This document shows positions 46,303 through 56,085 of a stretch of 64,000 bases of DNA, one piece after another. The DNA comes from Volvariella volvacea V23 (lineage: Eukaryota > Basidiomycota > Agaricomycetes > Agaricales > Pluteaceae): NCBI GenBank assembly GCA_000349905.1, contig KB722769.1, positions 197,046 to 261,045 on the forward strand, read 5' to 3'. Numbering within the stretch: position 1 is the stretch's first letter; each line of letters begins with the position of its first letter. Made by a program: the position numbers and the translations under genes. The notes beneath the pieces are model-generated. The model saw nothing but the letters and a program-made list of their open reading frames with translations. It made no database searches and was not told the DNA's origin.

Positions 46303-47819
46303 AAGCGACTTGCACAATGGACGCTTGTGTTTGTAAAGAACGCTATGAGTCGGAATCTTTGTACTAGTAGGTGATGTGATGCAATCAGTGCTTATACCCG
46401 CGACCGTGCTGAGGGCAATACAATGTATCTAGTCCCAGCGTGGGGCTCATACGACATAGGGCAAGCCTCATCCTAGCAGCCCTCCAAGTAAATTTCAACT
46501 TGGTTTGATAAGTGGGGCACAGTAGTGGAAAGAACCCCAAAAGCGACAAGCATGTGAGTCGTGACATGATCACTCAGTAATCCCACGATTTATGCGCTGC
46601 ACGTTCGTTGAAGATGCTTCAAAATCCGATTCGTACGAGTCCCGATAAATGCACCATCCGACCCCCGAAATCTCTTAACATCGTAGCTACCGGCCACAAC
46701 GCATCTTCTCGCTGGACACCGTCAACCCCTGACATGGCAGAAAGTATGTATGATCTTGAATATGAGTACGCTTTCTCTGAGAGCTTGAGGGCTCGACAAA
46801 GGGCGGTATCACTTCCCCAGAATCTCCCACAACCACCATTCACCCGACTCCGATCACACCACTTATCATCACCGCCTGCCCTCCCTCGTATTATGAACGG
46901 GTCAGACACTGCAATCAAGTCCGAATCCCGCCACATGAGAGGTGTATGTAGTCGTCGATGACACTATGAAACCTACACATTCGAACGCTACGGACGTTAA
47001 GGATAGTCGCCTGTGGACTTCTACAATATATTGAGCGGCCCCTTCAATTTAGGAATCTAGAACAAAGTGGTTTCGTCGACTTAGTCAAGATTGCTCGCAA
47101 TCACCTTTCGACGGCTCCAGACTTCTCTTATGACGATTGCTCGGAGCGTCTCGTTGTCGTGCTGGCAGGCGGAAGGCGTTCTTATCTTTCAGTATCGATC
47201 CTCGCTGCATGGTCCGAGTTGAATATTCCGAACTCCGGGAGCGCGCTTCGAGCCAGACAGTCGAATGTGTTCTGATGGTCAGATGGCATCATGTCCTTCG
47301 ACGTCAAACTCTCGCCACGATGATAGCCTATCTCAACCCGGCAAACAGACATCACCACTGAATTGACAATGTGGCACATCAACGCACTATCCCCTCCCCA
47401 CAACGTGACAAGCGCCTTCATTGCCAGACACATTCCCTCACGACCCACTGTCATCGGAGTCGTGAACGGCGTCTTGGCAGTACAACTATAGACAGTGGCG
47501 GCAACGACGGCGCATTGGGACTAGCATGTCGAAACGGCGTTCGTGGTGGTCTATTGTGTCGATAGGTGGTGGTCGAAATCGGCCAAGTCATCAACTACCC
47601 CACTCCTGATCCACAACTCCAGTCCACGCCACCAACAATGTGCCTTGCTAATCTGTCGATGACGATACCTCCCGTCCACGAAGCTTCATAAAAGCGGTAT
47701 GCAAGGGTCAAAAAATCATCACTCCCACCAGCTCAAATATCTACCCCTGCTAGATTAGTCCCTGACCACCCTCCGGCCACAAATCCTACTCACCTCTCCA
47801 TTCAACATCAGTCGCCAAA
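46303..47819. other. Spacer; duplicated flank of FAD oxidase and unassigned frames
   Basis: The segment about 46800-47000 matches 43010-43240 downstream of copy 1, so the duplication includes 3' flank. The plus frame 46608-46961 and minus frame 47182-47454 have no known domain and no conservation of reading frame that I could see with the other copy. A CATAAAAG element at about 47687 lies 130 bases before the next gene. Confidence 0.45.
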
Positions 47820-48858
47820 ATGAGAATCCGCCCTCACTCTAGTAACAAGCCGGCTCCAACCACCATCCAAGTCAACAAATTCAGGTTCTGCTATGAGCAC
47901 GGATCCGAGTTATGCATGACTTGTGACAGGGATTTTCGTCATGACAATAACGCCGTTGCTAGACTCTATGATCGCCTTTCTGAAAGATTAGGCGATGATT
48001 TCGATGTCTGGAATGACTTTGACATTGACGTAAGTCCACATTGTGACTTTCTGGCATGCAGTAAATTTACTGATGACGGATTATAATTGCTTGTGTCGTT
48101 AGGACCGTGACCCGTTAAATATTTACAACATAGGCGTCCTTCGTCCCGCGCCTGGGCACGACGGAGAGATCCTGGCTTCCACTTACACAGAAATTCCAGG
48201 CATCCCAGAGTCGTTGGAAGAAATTCCTTATCAACCCCTCTCTCGTTCATCCTCTTCCACCTCCGTATCCTCAGGGATCTCTCTCCCAGCACCGACTGTA
48301 GCGCCCAACTCTTACCGCCGTCCACACCAGATCCCCTCCCACACCGACCCAAACCCAAATCCCTACCCACATAAATACCACACCCATACCAAGGACCATT
48401 TCACATCGTATAGCAATCCGGGAAGTAGCAAGACTGGAAGCGCATCCAAGACCAATAAACCCGCTTCAACGATCTCCAAACCGTCGAGCTCCAAGAATCC
48501 TTTCTCAAACCACCACAACCAACTCCTCCAATTGCAAAAGGGCACACTGGGCATTATAACCACGATTGGGTCTAACATCATCCAAGCCGCTTGTCACACT
48601 CACCACTCCCATAAACACAGCCACGAACACGGTTCGAGTCATCACAGCCACACTTCAAGTAAAGAGCCCCACGGCCACTCGCACCCCAGCCACCAGCATC
48701 GTCCGACCCACACCCGACAAAACTCGTGGACCATCGAACCCCACACGAAGATGAACACATCTATGGGCGCATGCCTGAAGCACATCACAGCCGATTGTCG
48801 GATTTGTTTTGATTGGGTCGGTATAGTCACCGACCAAGTAAAAAAGATTCACTTCTAG
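47820..48858 (+). CDS. Unknown 321-residue protein with Cys/His metal-binding-like motif and His-rich tail
   Basis: Two exons: 47820-48029 (70 codons) and 48103-48858, joined by a clean GTAAGT..GTTAG intron. Near the N-terminus is FRFCYEHGSELCMTCDRDFR, with C24-x2-H27-x4-C32-x2-C35, a possible zinc-binding site seen in similar form in fungal proteins of unknown role. The middle is a Ser/Pro/Thr-rich disordered region. The tail has dense His runs (HTHHSHKHSHEHGSSHH and later HGHSHPSHQH), which could bind metals. The last 40 residues contain further Cys (CLKHITADCRICFDW). No signal peptide or membrane span is seen apart from a weak hydrophobic stretch (TLGIITTIGSNIIQAAC). The function is not recognised; a metal-binding or regulatory protein is possible. 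Confidence 0.7.
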
Positions 48859-49663
48859 ACGGAGAGGAGGTGCTGTGACTCTGTCGCTTATCCGTGTTGC
48901 TTACGAGTTAGATTTCTTACTTGTACATATTCTGTTAGTATACCTCTTGGCGTTGTAGAAAGCAGACAAGAGACTAGAACATGAATGTAGATTAGTTGCT
49001 TTGAAAGGGTTCATTATCCTCTATACCTGGATGGAATCTGGCTCAGCCATTTTTAGATCAGCGAACCAAGGATGAGTTGCAAAGATGGCGCAAAAGTGGA
49101 GCTTTGTGATCAACTCTGGATCATGCACCCGCGAACATCCACCACACATATTCAAAATCATCGAGAGCTCCCAATTATACCTGGGCAAGGCCTTGAGGTT
49201 ACTGCTTGGGTCGGTCATGAGCACAGCCAGTTAAACGTCATGTACTCTGCTCTCCGTTTGGTTTTGTTTGTGTGGCTTCCTGCGGTACCTGAGCTGTTCT
49301 TCGATCCATATCAACCTTCCTCAACCACCCGTATATCCTCCAATAAGAAATGCATAGAGTACACAGCAAAAGTGACAGTAACGTCACTGAGTGCCCTTCA
49401 CAAATACCAACGACCACCCCACCACAAAGGCCAGGTGGAAGGAATCATTAAACGCCCCTCGTAGGTCAATTTCACCAAGATCAATTGCTTGTCCGAGTTA
49501 CTCACCGTGAAGGTACTGCATTCGTTCCCACAGATCCAACCTCCTATTCCACCCAACGTGAGTCATTACTAAGGAAAGTTGTCCTAAACGATTGCCTTGT
49601 GAACCGGTAAGTGGTAGATAGGTTTTGCGACGGCACATAACTCATCAAATTAATGCGTAGAAA
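48859..49663 (+). repeat. Spacer with duplicated upstream region of membrane-protein copy 1
   Basis: The stretch from about 49020 to 49663 resembles 51040-51718 upstream of copy 2. Matching blocks include TTTTAGATCAGCGAA versus TTTCAGATCAGTGAA and GGCGCAAAAGTG versus GGTGCAAAAGTG. Others are the CCACCACACATA-TCAA block and the GAAGGAATCATTAAACG block (49439 and 51482). The 130-codon frame at 49072-49464 is not preserved as a clean frame in copy 2, so no gene is called. The duplication thus covers promoter and coding sequence with a unit near 2050 bases. Confidence 0.65.
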
Positions 49664-50689
49664 ATGCACTCTACTCTAGTGTGGCGGATGCCAGCTACAC
49701 TGACTCGGATGTTCATTTTCTTCGCCATCACAGTTGCGAGCCTTGCAATGGCCCAGTCCCCCGAGCCTACTCCAGACCCCAAAGTTGAACGCAAAATGAG
49801 TGACAAAGCGCAAGCAACAGTCACCTTGTACACAACTGCGCTGCTCACCGTCGTGTCAACGATCACAAACCCCTTCATCGAATCTTTTATATTAGCCTGG
49901 ATTGCCTGGCTCCCCCTCGGCCGCGGAGCTGCCGGCGTCGTTATTCATTCATATGACATCTTTGGTCATCTGCGGGCATATGTCCGAAGGCTTTTTGCAA
50001 GGCATCAGGCGCCACATGATCCAGAAGCTGGAAGCTCACATTACAGACATAGCATGACGTCCCATGGCTATTTTGATGACGAAACTCGTTTTGCAAGTCA
50101 CGTCGTTTGGTGGATATGGCACATCTACGTTCCATTCTCACAATGGACCTGGTTTGCAGTGCATCGCCAAAATGCAAATGCTGGTGTCTTCTTCGCCCGC
50201 GCCACCGCAATCGGTGTTGTTCTCGTCGGTATGTCAATTGACTGCAAGGCTCGTGTCATTCGCAGCATGGCCAAGAAAGCTGGAGCCTTTGTTGGCTTGT
50301 TGATGGCCGTCCTATCTCTTGCTGTTCGGTGGTCGCTTCTGGTGTTGATGGCCTTCGAGTACATCCTAGCAGCCTTGCACAATCCCAACACATCAATGAA
50401 GAATGCTATTTTCGTTCCGATCTACTGCGTATTCTCAATTATTTGGGGAGCTGGCAGCTTCGCTTTTGTACATGGCCGGGACGAAGAGGCAAATAAAATG
50501 GACGACCCGTGGCCTACCATACACATCATATTCCGACCATTCTTCGGGCTGTTTTTCGCATGTTTTACCTGCACAATTGCGTTCATCATTTTCGGATCCG
50601 CCAATGCTTCTAACGGGCTGACTCTTCCTCAATTCGTCAAATGTGACACTGCGTCAATTTGGCACAAGATACAAGGCGTTCTGTTCTAG
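49664..50689 (+). CDS. Unknown multi-span membrane protein, tandem copy 1
   Basis: A single exon from ATG 49664 to TAG 50687-50689 encodes 341 residues. Residues 1-30 look like a signal peptide or first membrane span (FIFFAITVASLAMA). A short polar segment leads to the conserved motif KMSDKAQATVTLYTTAL (44-60). Further hydrophobic segments lie at about 71-84, 147-166 (WWIWHIYVPFSQWTWF), 172-192, 207-238, 249-269 and 286-310, separated by a basic cytosolic-type loop (100-140) and an acidic loop (270-284). The protein ends in the strictly conserved WHKIQGVLF. I do not recognise the family. Six to seven membrane spans fit a channel, transporter or receptor-like protein, but no catalytic motif is visible. 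It belongs to a tandem series of three. Confidence 0.8.
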   Translation: MHSTLVWRMPATLTRMFIFFAITVASLAMAQSPEPTPDPKVERKMSDKAQATVTLYTTALLTVVSTITNPFIESFILAWIAWLPLGRGAAGVVIHSYDIFGHLRAYVRRLFARHQAPHDPEAGSSHYRHSMTSHGYFDDETRFASHVVWWIWHIYVPFSQWTWFAVHRQNANAGVFFARATAIGVVLVGMSIDCKARVIRSMAKKAGAFVGLLMAVLSLAVRWSLLVLMAFEYILAALHNPNTSMKNAIFVPIYCVFSIIWGAGSFAFVHGRDEEANKMDDPWPTIHIIFRPFFGLFFACFTCTIAFIIFGSANASNGLTLPQFVKCDTASIWHKIQGVLF

Positions 50690-51718
50690 AGGCAGACCAT
50701 GATTCTCTATTGTATCTATGGGTAGCATCCATATGTCCGATTCACATAGTATCACTCTTGGTATCCTTGCCACCCTTTTTGCTCTCTTTGGACCGTCAAT
50801 GACACTGGACATTTAGTATGCATGTACCATGATATCCTCGCCACACCCTGGCTCCTTTTTTCCCTTTTCTTTTTCACTCCTGTTCGAGCTCGTCTAGAGC
50901 GCCGTTATCGAAATTTTGCTGTACCAAATGCTGACGATAACCCCGAATATCCTGTCTCCTTCAGCGGCACAGCATAGAGTCACATGTGTTCGATATTTGC
51001 TTGCGTGGAGCTAGTAGCCCAGGACCAACAGTTCTTTGGATAGTAAGTCAGGTTCTACAGGAATATATAGCGTCATTTTCAGATCAGTGAAGCAAGGACA
51101 GTTGGGACAAAGTTTCGAAAATGGTGCAAAAGTGAGGCTTCGTAGCAAACTTCAAGTTCGATTCACCCGCCGACAAACGTCCACCACACATACTCAATAT
51201 CAGCGAGAGCCCCCGATTTTATTCCTTAGGCGAGGTCTTGGGTGCACGGTGTTACTGCCTGGGTTGATAATGGGCGCTCACAGCCATAATGTCATGCGCT
51301 CTGATCTCCATTTGGGTTTATTTAGGCGGCTGGTGCCTGAGCTGTTCTTCGGTCCGTAACCCCTTCCTCAACTACCCGTGTATCCTCAAATGAGTAATTG
51401 GTGGAATACACAGCATAAGTGGCCGTGACGCGGCTGCGCGCCATTCGCCTGCACCAGCAACTACACCCAAAGGCCAGTCAGAAGGAATCATTAAACGTTT
51501 TTCATAGGTCAGTTTCGCCATGACTCGTCGATTGCTCGTCGGCGGTACTTATTGTGAAGGTAGTGTATTCATTTATACCAATCCCACCTCCTACTCCGCC
51601 CAGCGTGAGTCATGACTGATAGAAACCGCCCTAGGTGATTGCCCTGTTAACTGGTGAGCAGTAGATAGGTTTTGCGGATGCCGGTGCACATGGCTCATGT
51701 TAAATAATTGCATAGTGA
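50690..51718. other. Spacer and duplicated upstream region of copy 2
   Basis: The first part is the 3' flank of copy 1, similar to the 3' flank of copy 2 (both have a GTGTCATTTTCGATGTCCTTGC- or ATAGTATCACTCTTGGTATCCTTGCCACCC-type block and the CACATGTGTTCGATATTTG- or CACGTGTGTTCGATATTTG-type block). From about 51040 it corresponds to the upstream region of copy 1. A 107-codon frame (51036-51359) is unsupported. Confidence 0.6.
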
Positions 51719-52738
51719 ATGCACTCTACTCGATTGCGACAGGCTTCAGCTGCACTTCCTTGGACGTTTATTTTAACTATTGCAACTGCAGGCCTGGTAG
51801 TAGCCCAATCCTCCGAGCCTACTACTCCAGACGCCGATGTCAAATGCAAGATGAGCGATAAAGCACAGGCAACTGTTACTTTATACACAACGGCACTGTT
51901 CACCGTCGTGTCAACAATTACAAACCCGTTCAACGAATCCTTTATGTTGGCCTGGATTGCTTGGTTTCCCCCTGTCCGTGCAGCTGCTGGTGTCGTTATT
52001 CACTCATTCGACATCCTTCGTCATCTCCAGGCATATCTCCGAAGGCCCTCTACAAAGCGTCAGGCATCACATAACCCAGAAGCTGGGAGCTCACAACACA
52101 GACGTAACGCACCGCCTCGTGATTATTTCGCTGACGAAACCCATTTTGCGAGTCACGCCATTTGGTGGATATGGCATGTTTATATCCCAATCTCGCAATG
52201 GGCCTGGTTCGCAGAGCACCACAAAACTGCAAATGCTGGTGTCCTTTTTGCCCGTGCTACAGCTCTTGGTGTCGTTCTCGTCAGCATGTCAATCGACTAC
52301 AACGCCCGCGTCATTCGTAGTATGGCCAAGAAAACTGGAGCTTTCGTTGGCATCCTGATGGCCCTTCTATCTCTTGCTACCAGATGGTCGCTTCTGGTGT
52401 TGATGGCATTTGAGTACATCCTTGCGGTCTTGCACAATCCCAACGTGGCAATGAAGAATAACACTTATGTCCCGATCTATTGCGTATTCTCCGTCATTTG
52501 GGGAGTCTTCAGCTTCCCTTTTGTATATGGCCGAGACGAAGGAGATAAAGTACATGATGAGTGGAACATACTTACCATATTCCGGCCGTTCCTCGGACTG
52601 TTCTTTGCTTGTTTTACCTGCACGATCGCGTTCATCATTTTTGGAACTGCCGATGCTTCCAACGGGTTGACGCTTTCTCAGTTTGTTAAATGCAACTCTG
52701 TGTCGACTTGGAGCAAGATACAAGGTGTTCTGTTCTAA
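51719..52738 (+). CDS. Unknown multi-span membrane protein, tandem copy 2
   Basis: A single exon from ATG 51719 to TAA 52736-52738 encodes 339 residues. The architecture is as in copy 1: signal-like N-terminus (FILTIATAGLVVAQ), conserved CKMSDKAQATVTLYTTAL, and NESFMLAWIAWF in place of IESFILAWIAWL. Then come WWIWHVYIPISQWAWF, ARATALGVVLVSMSIDYNAR, the long hydrophobic run around MALLSLATRWSLLVLMAFEY, VPIYCVFSVIWGVFSF, and the C-terminal SKIQGVLF. The protein is very similar to copy 1 along its length and differs most in loops. Its start of the conserved motif is almost identical at DNA level to copy 3, suggesting recent duplication or gene conversion. Function unknown. Confidence 0.8.
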   Translation: MHSTRLRQASAALPWTFILTIATAGLVVAQSSEPTTPDADVKCKMSDKAQATVTLYTTALFTVVSTITNPFNESFMLAWIAWFPPVRAAAGVVIHSFDILRHLQAYLRRPSTKRQASHNPEAGSSQHRRNAPPRDYFADETHFASHAIWWIWHVYIPISQWAWFAEHHKTANAGVLFARATALGVVLVSMSIDYNARVIRSMAKKTGAFVGILMALLSLATRWSLLVLMAFEYILAVLHNPNVAMKNNTYVPIYCVFSVIWGVFSFPFVYGRDEGDKVHDEWNILTIFRPFLGLFFACFTCTIAFIIFGTADASNGLTLSQFVKCNSVSTWSKIQGVLF

Positions 52739-53380
52739 GGGCGGCCCAGGATCCTCCAGCGTATCCACGGATAGCATCGGTATCCATTCCGCACAGTGTC
52801 ATTTTCGATGTCCTTGCTATCCTCTTCCTTCTCTTGGAACCATAAATGGTACTAGACATCTAGTACGTAAATCTGCCACGACATCTTCGCCAGAACCCGT
52901 CTCGTTTTTCTTCCTTTGCTTTTCTGATTCCTTTATTGTATGCTGGCAGTGCATTTCTGTTATAACAAATATCAACGATCGCGACCCGTCCGAGCCTTCC
53001 ACAGCATAGAGTCACGTGTGTTCGATATTTGTTTACGTCGCCAGAGCTGTTCCTTGTCAGTAGACGAGTACTCGCCCAGAATGGATACTGCAATTACATT
53101 GCATAACTAGTGCAACTGAATGCATTTTACCAACACTAGAGACCATCTCTTCGACTCTGCTTTTAAAGCCAACCCGTTCTACGTAAGTATTAACGGTGAG
53201 GATGGTAAATTCCTTGCTTCTAAACCTCACTTCTTCTCACATCCTAAGTCACTACCGGTGGAGGTAGCCCAGGACCAATTGCCCTGTTATTGACGACGAC
53301 AATCGATTAGTAGCATATGGTAAGTCAACTCCTTGCAGGTGTACATATATAACTCATCCCATGCCCCATATGTAGGGAAA
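52739..53380. other. Spacer upstream of membrane-protein copy 3
   Basis: The beginning is the duplicated 3' flank of copy 2. The part next to copy 3 (about 53100-53380) does not obviously match the upstream regions of copies 1 and 2, so the third copy has a different or diverged promoter. No gene is seen. A TATATATAA-like stretch (53344-53351) lies just before the start of copy 3. Confidence 0.5.
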
Positions 53381-54406
53381 ATGCCTCATATTCAATCGTC
53401 CTCAGCCTCGGTAGCAATAGTTCGAACACTCTTCAACATCGTCGCTACGAGTATTGCATTGTCCCAATGCTTCCAGTCTACGGCCCTGGAGCCCGGAGCT
53501 GAGTGCAAGACGAGCGATAAAGCACAGGCAACTGTTACCTTATACATCACTGCGCTTCTGACCATTGCGTCATCCTTCACGGGCACTTTCGTCGAATCCT
53601 TCATATTGGCCTGGATTTCCTGGCTTCCTCCTGTCCGTGCAGCCGCTGGCGTGGCTATTCACTCGCGCGATATTCTTGGCTACATTCAGGTATATATCCG
53701 ACGACTATTTACGAGGCCCCAGGTGCCGCATGATGCGGAAGTTGGAGGCACCCCAAGTCAAGGACATAACACACCGCTACTGGATTATTTTGCTGGTGAA
53801 GCTCGTATTGCCACTCATATCATTTGGTGGATATGGCATATCTATGTTCCTGTCTCACAATGGACCTGGTTCATCGAGTACCGAGCGACTACGAATGCTG
53901 CTGCCTTCTTCGCACGCGCCACAATTACTGGTGTGGTTCTCGTCGCCATGTCCATTGACTATAAGGCCCGTGTCATACGCATCATGGCGAGGAGGACTGG
54001 TGCCTTCATTGGTTTACTGATGGCCGTTATATCTCTCACTGCCCGCTGGGCGCTCCTGATCTTGATGGCGTTTGAATACGTCCTGGCAGCTTTGCATAAT
54101 CCCACCACACCAACGAAAAACATGACCTTCATCCTGCTCTATTGCATATACGCTATCACATGGGGAGTTGCCAGCTTTATTTTTACACCTGGCCGGGATA
54201 AAGAAGTAGACGAGCGTGATGCCATGTGGCCTCCTATTCGAACCGTATCTCGGTTGTTTTCCAGGCTATTCTTTATCTATTTTACCTGCACCATCGCACT
54301 CGCCGTTTTCAAATCCGCCAACGCCTCAAATGGGCTGACTGTTCCCCAGTTCATCGATTTTCATACAGTGTCGACTTGGAAGAAAATACAAGGTGTTCTG
54401 TTCTAA
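53381..54406 (+). CDS. Unknown multi-span membrane protein, tandem copy 3
   Basis: ATG 53381 to TAA 54404-54406 encodes 341 residues. The frame is open 16 codons further upstream, but the first in-frame ATG is 53381 and gives the same length as the other copies. The N-terminus (MPHIQSSSASVAIVRTLFN) is diverged, then the conserved SDKAQATVTLYITALLT. The span pattern is kept (WWIWHIYVPVSQWTWFIEYR; ARATITGVVLVAMSIDYKAR; WALLILMAFEYVLAALHNP; CTIALAVFKSANASNGLTV) and the C-terminus reads KKIQGVLF. More diverged from copies 1 and 2 than these are from each other, except in the SDKAQ region. Function unknown. Confidence 0.78.
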   Translation: MPHIQSSSASVAIVRTLFNIVATSIALSQCFQSTALEPGAECKTSDKAQATVTLYITALLTIASSFTGTFVESFILAWISWLPPVRAAAGVAIHSRDILGYIQVYIRRLFTRPQVPHDAEVGGTPSQGHNTPLLDYFAGEARIATHIIWWIWHIYVPVSQWTWFIEYRATTNAAAFFARATITGVVLVAMSIDYKARVIRIMARRTGAFIGLLMAVISLTARWALLILMAFEYVLAALHNPTTPTKNMTFILLYCIYAITWGVASFIFTPGRDKEVDERDAMWPPIRTVSRLFSRLFFIYFTCTIALAVFKSANASNGLTVPQFIDFHTVSTWKKIQGVLF

Positions 54407-54903
54407 ATATTTATGGATGGACACTATCCATATATCCTATCTACGTATAATGGTACCGTTGCATCCCCTCAACCCCTTAAAGCGCCTTACAGATGGCATG
54501 TGGACTATTTGAGTATTTATACTCTGTAGGTTACGCTAGATGCTTAGTACGTACAACTGCTATAATACCTTCATCGCATTCCTTCCGGTTCTTTCTTTTC
54601 TTTTTTTTTTGCTCTTTGTTTTCGGTTGGTTTGACATGTACGACCGGTACGCCAGTGACTGCTTGTTCAGATTTACGAGCTTGGTATGTGCCACTGGGTT
54701 TAGCTCAACTAGGGCCGTCTGGCCACTGGGAATATGTAGCACAAGACAATGATGTTGTATAAAACGCTCATGGTCGAAGAACTCCTCTTGTTTCTACTCC
54801 GACCATTTATGCTCCGCGATTAGCGGAAGGGCTTAGGGAGTGCTCGACTTTGATTTAGCCCCACTAACCCTCTCACTAGACCGCGAATATCTCCTATTTG
54901 ACT
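54407..54903. other. Spacer, no gene seen
   Basis: The 3' flank of membrane-protein copy 3 is followed by a run of T residues (about 54598-54612) and AT-rich sequence. The plus frames 54493-54762 and 54540-54752 overlap each other and lack domains. Nothing further is seen. Confidence 0.45.
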
Positions 54904-55500
54904 ATGGCCGATTCAGAAATAATTGAAGCGTGTCACAATGCCACAGCAATCGACCGAGATACCTACTACATCCATAAGCTGGGCAAGATAAACTCGGGCT
55001 GCATATATCACGTTGCTGACGACTCTGTTGCCAAACGAAAAGACTTGGGTTCTCTAAATCAATACGAAATAGGGGCGGCGGAACTAGTCCGTCGTGAAAC
55101 CTCTATTCCGATTTCTATCCACCAGCGCTTCATAACTCATGATCCTGGCGAGTTAAATGGCCCTCCTCAGGTATATCTTGTTATATACATCGAGGGGCAA
55201 AGCCTGTACAAAATATGGGATACCTTAAGCTGGTGGATGCAAATCCGAATTGCCTTGACTATTCGCTACTACGTTCATCAACACCGTAAGCCGCCTTCTA
55301 GTTTGGGACTATCACACGTTGGGTCCATTAGTAGCGACGATTCCCTATCTTTCCACGGCAGGCTTTTCTCCAGGAGGGAACCCTGAGCGATTCGATAAGC
55401 ACTCTAGTTTATGCTCTTGGTACGGCGATCGCTTGTATTGCCAGCAAAAGATCCACCCAACCCCTGACGATGACAAAATTGCATCATTTGACACGAGATA
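54904..55500 (+). pseudogene. Truncated phosphotransferase (APH/choline-kinase-like) remnant
   Basis: The frame from ATG 54904 (MADSEIIEACHNATAIDRDT) runs 160 codons to a TGA at 55384-55386. It has the N-lobe features of fungal APH-type kinases: a Gly-Ser turn (KINSGCIYHVADDSVAKRK) with the lysine of the ATP site, the helix region NQYEIGAAELVRRETSIPI, and the hinge VYLVIYIEGQSLYKIWDTL. Next should come a linker and the catalytic HxD...DW core. Instead, a stretch in another frame (RFDKHSSLCSWYGDRLYCQQ, about 55387-55445) continues the family pattern and ends at a stop at 55499-55501, after which no catalytic motif is found. Thus a frameshift near 55330-55385 and loss of the C-lobe make it most likely a non-functional fragment. 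Very small introns could hide part of the gene, but none restores the catalytic core. Confidence 0.6.
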
Positions 55501-56085
55501 GCGACGTTCCCGAGTCATGGGAGCGGCCTATACCACGGATGTTCGGAAGATTCAAAGCTCACGGGCAAATGCCCTTGATTCGCGGCATTGCATGGGCACT
55601 ATATCACCTGCCTTGCGATTTGACTGGCATGGTATGTGGTGTGGTTCTCCTGATGTGGCTTCTTCAACCGACAGGTTGTTAGGTCGCTCAGTTGCAAGTT
55701 CAAGACAGCTAGCACGCATACGAGGCATTTTGTTCTATAGGTTTGCTCCTAATGTGCATCATCCGCAAATTCAATCTACAGAGCACCCTTGTATTTGAGT
55801 CCCTACACCCTCTCTCCCTATACCGAGCAGATGTACCCTGCGGCTAGTCGATGGTGCTAGCTATCTAAGCACCACAGTTACTAGATCATCATGGGATGTG
55901 ACACTTTAAGGTGTTTGAAGAGCGGTGCAGGAATAGTATACGTGATACTAGCAATTAAAAGCACAATACGCGGTGTACACGTACACGTACTAGTACATCC
56001 AGTTCCAAGAAACATTTTACAGCATTTTATTCTTCATCTCCATTCTATAATTCCACTCTCCTTCCTCGTCATCTATAGTTTCTCA
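55501..56085. other. Unassigned; boundary between accessory region and conserved genes
   Basis: Short plus-strand frames (55470-55682, 55517-55798) have no domain and may be decayed pieces of the kinase gene. The segment 55970-55995 contains repeated ACACGTAC-type tetramer steps (CGTACACGTACACGTAC), a short simple repeat. From about 56000 the sequence is the 3' flank of the importin gene. Confidence 0.4.
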
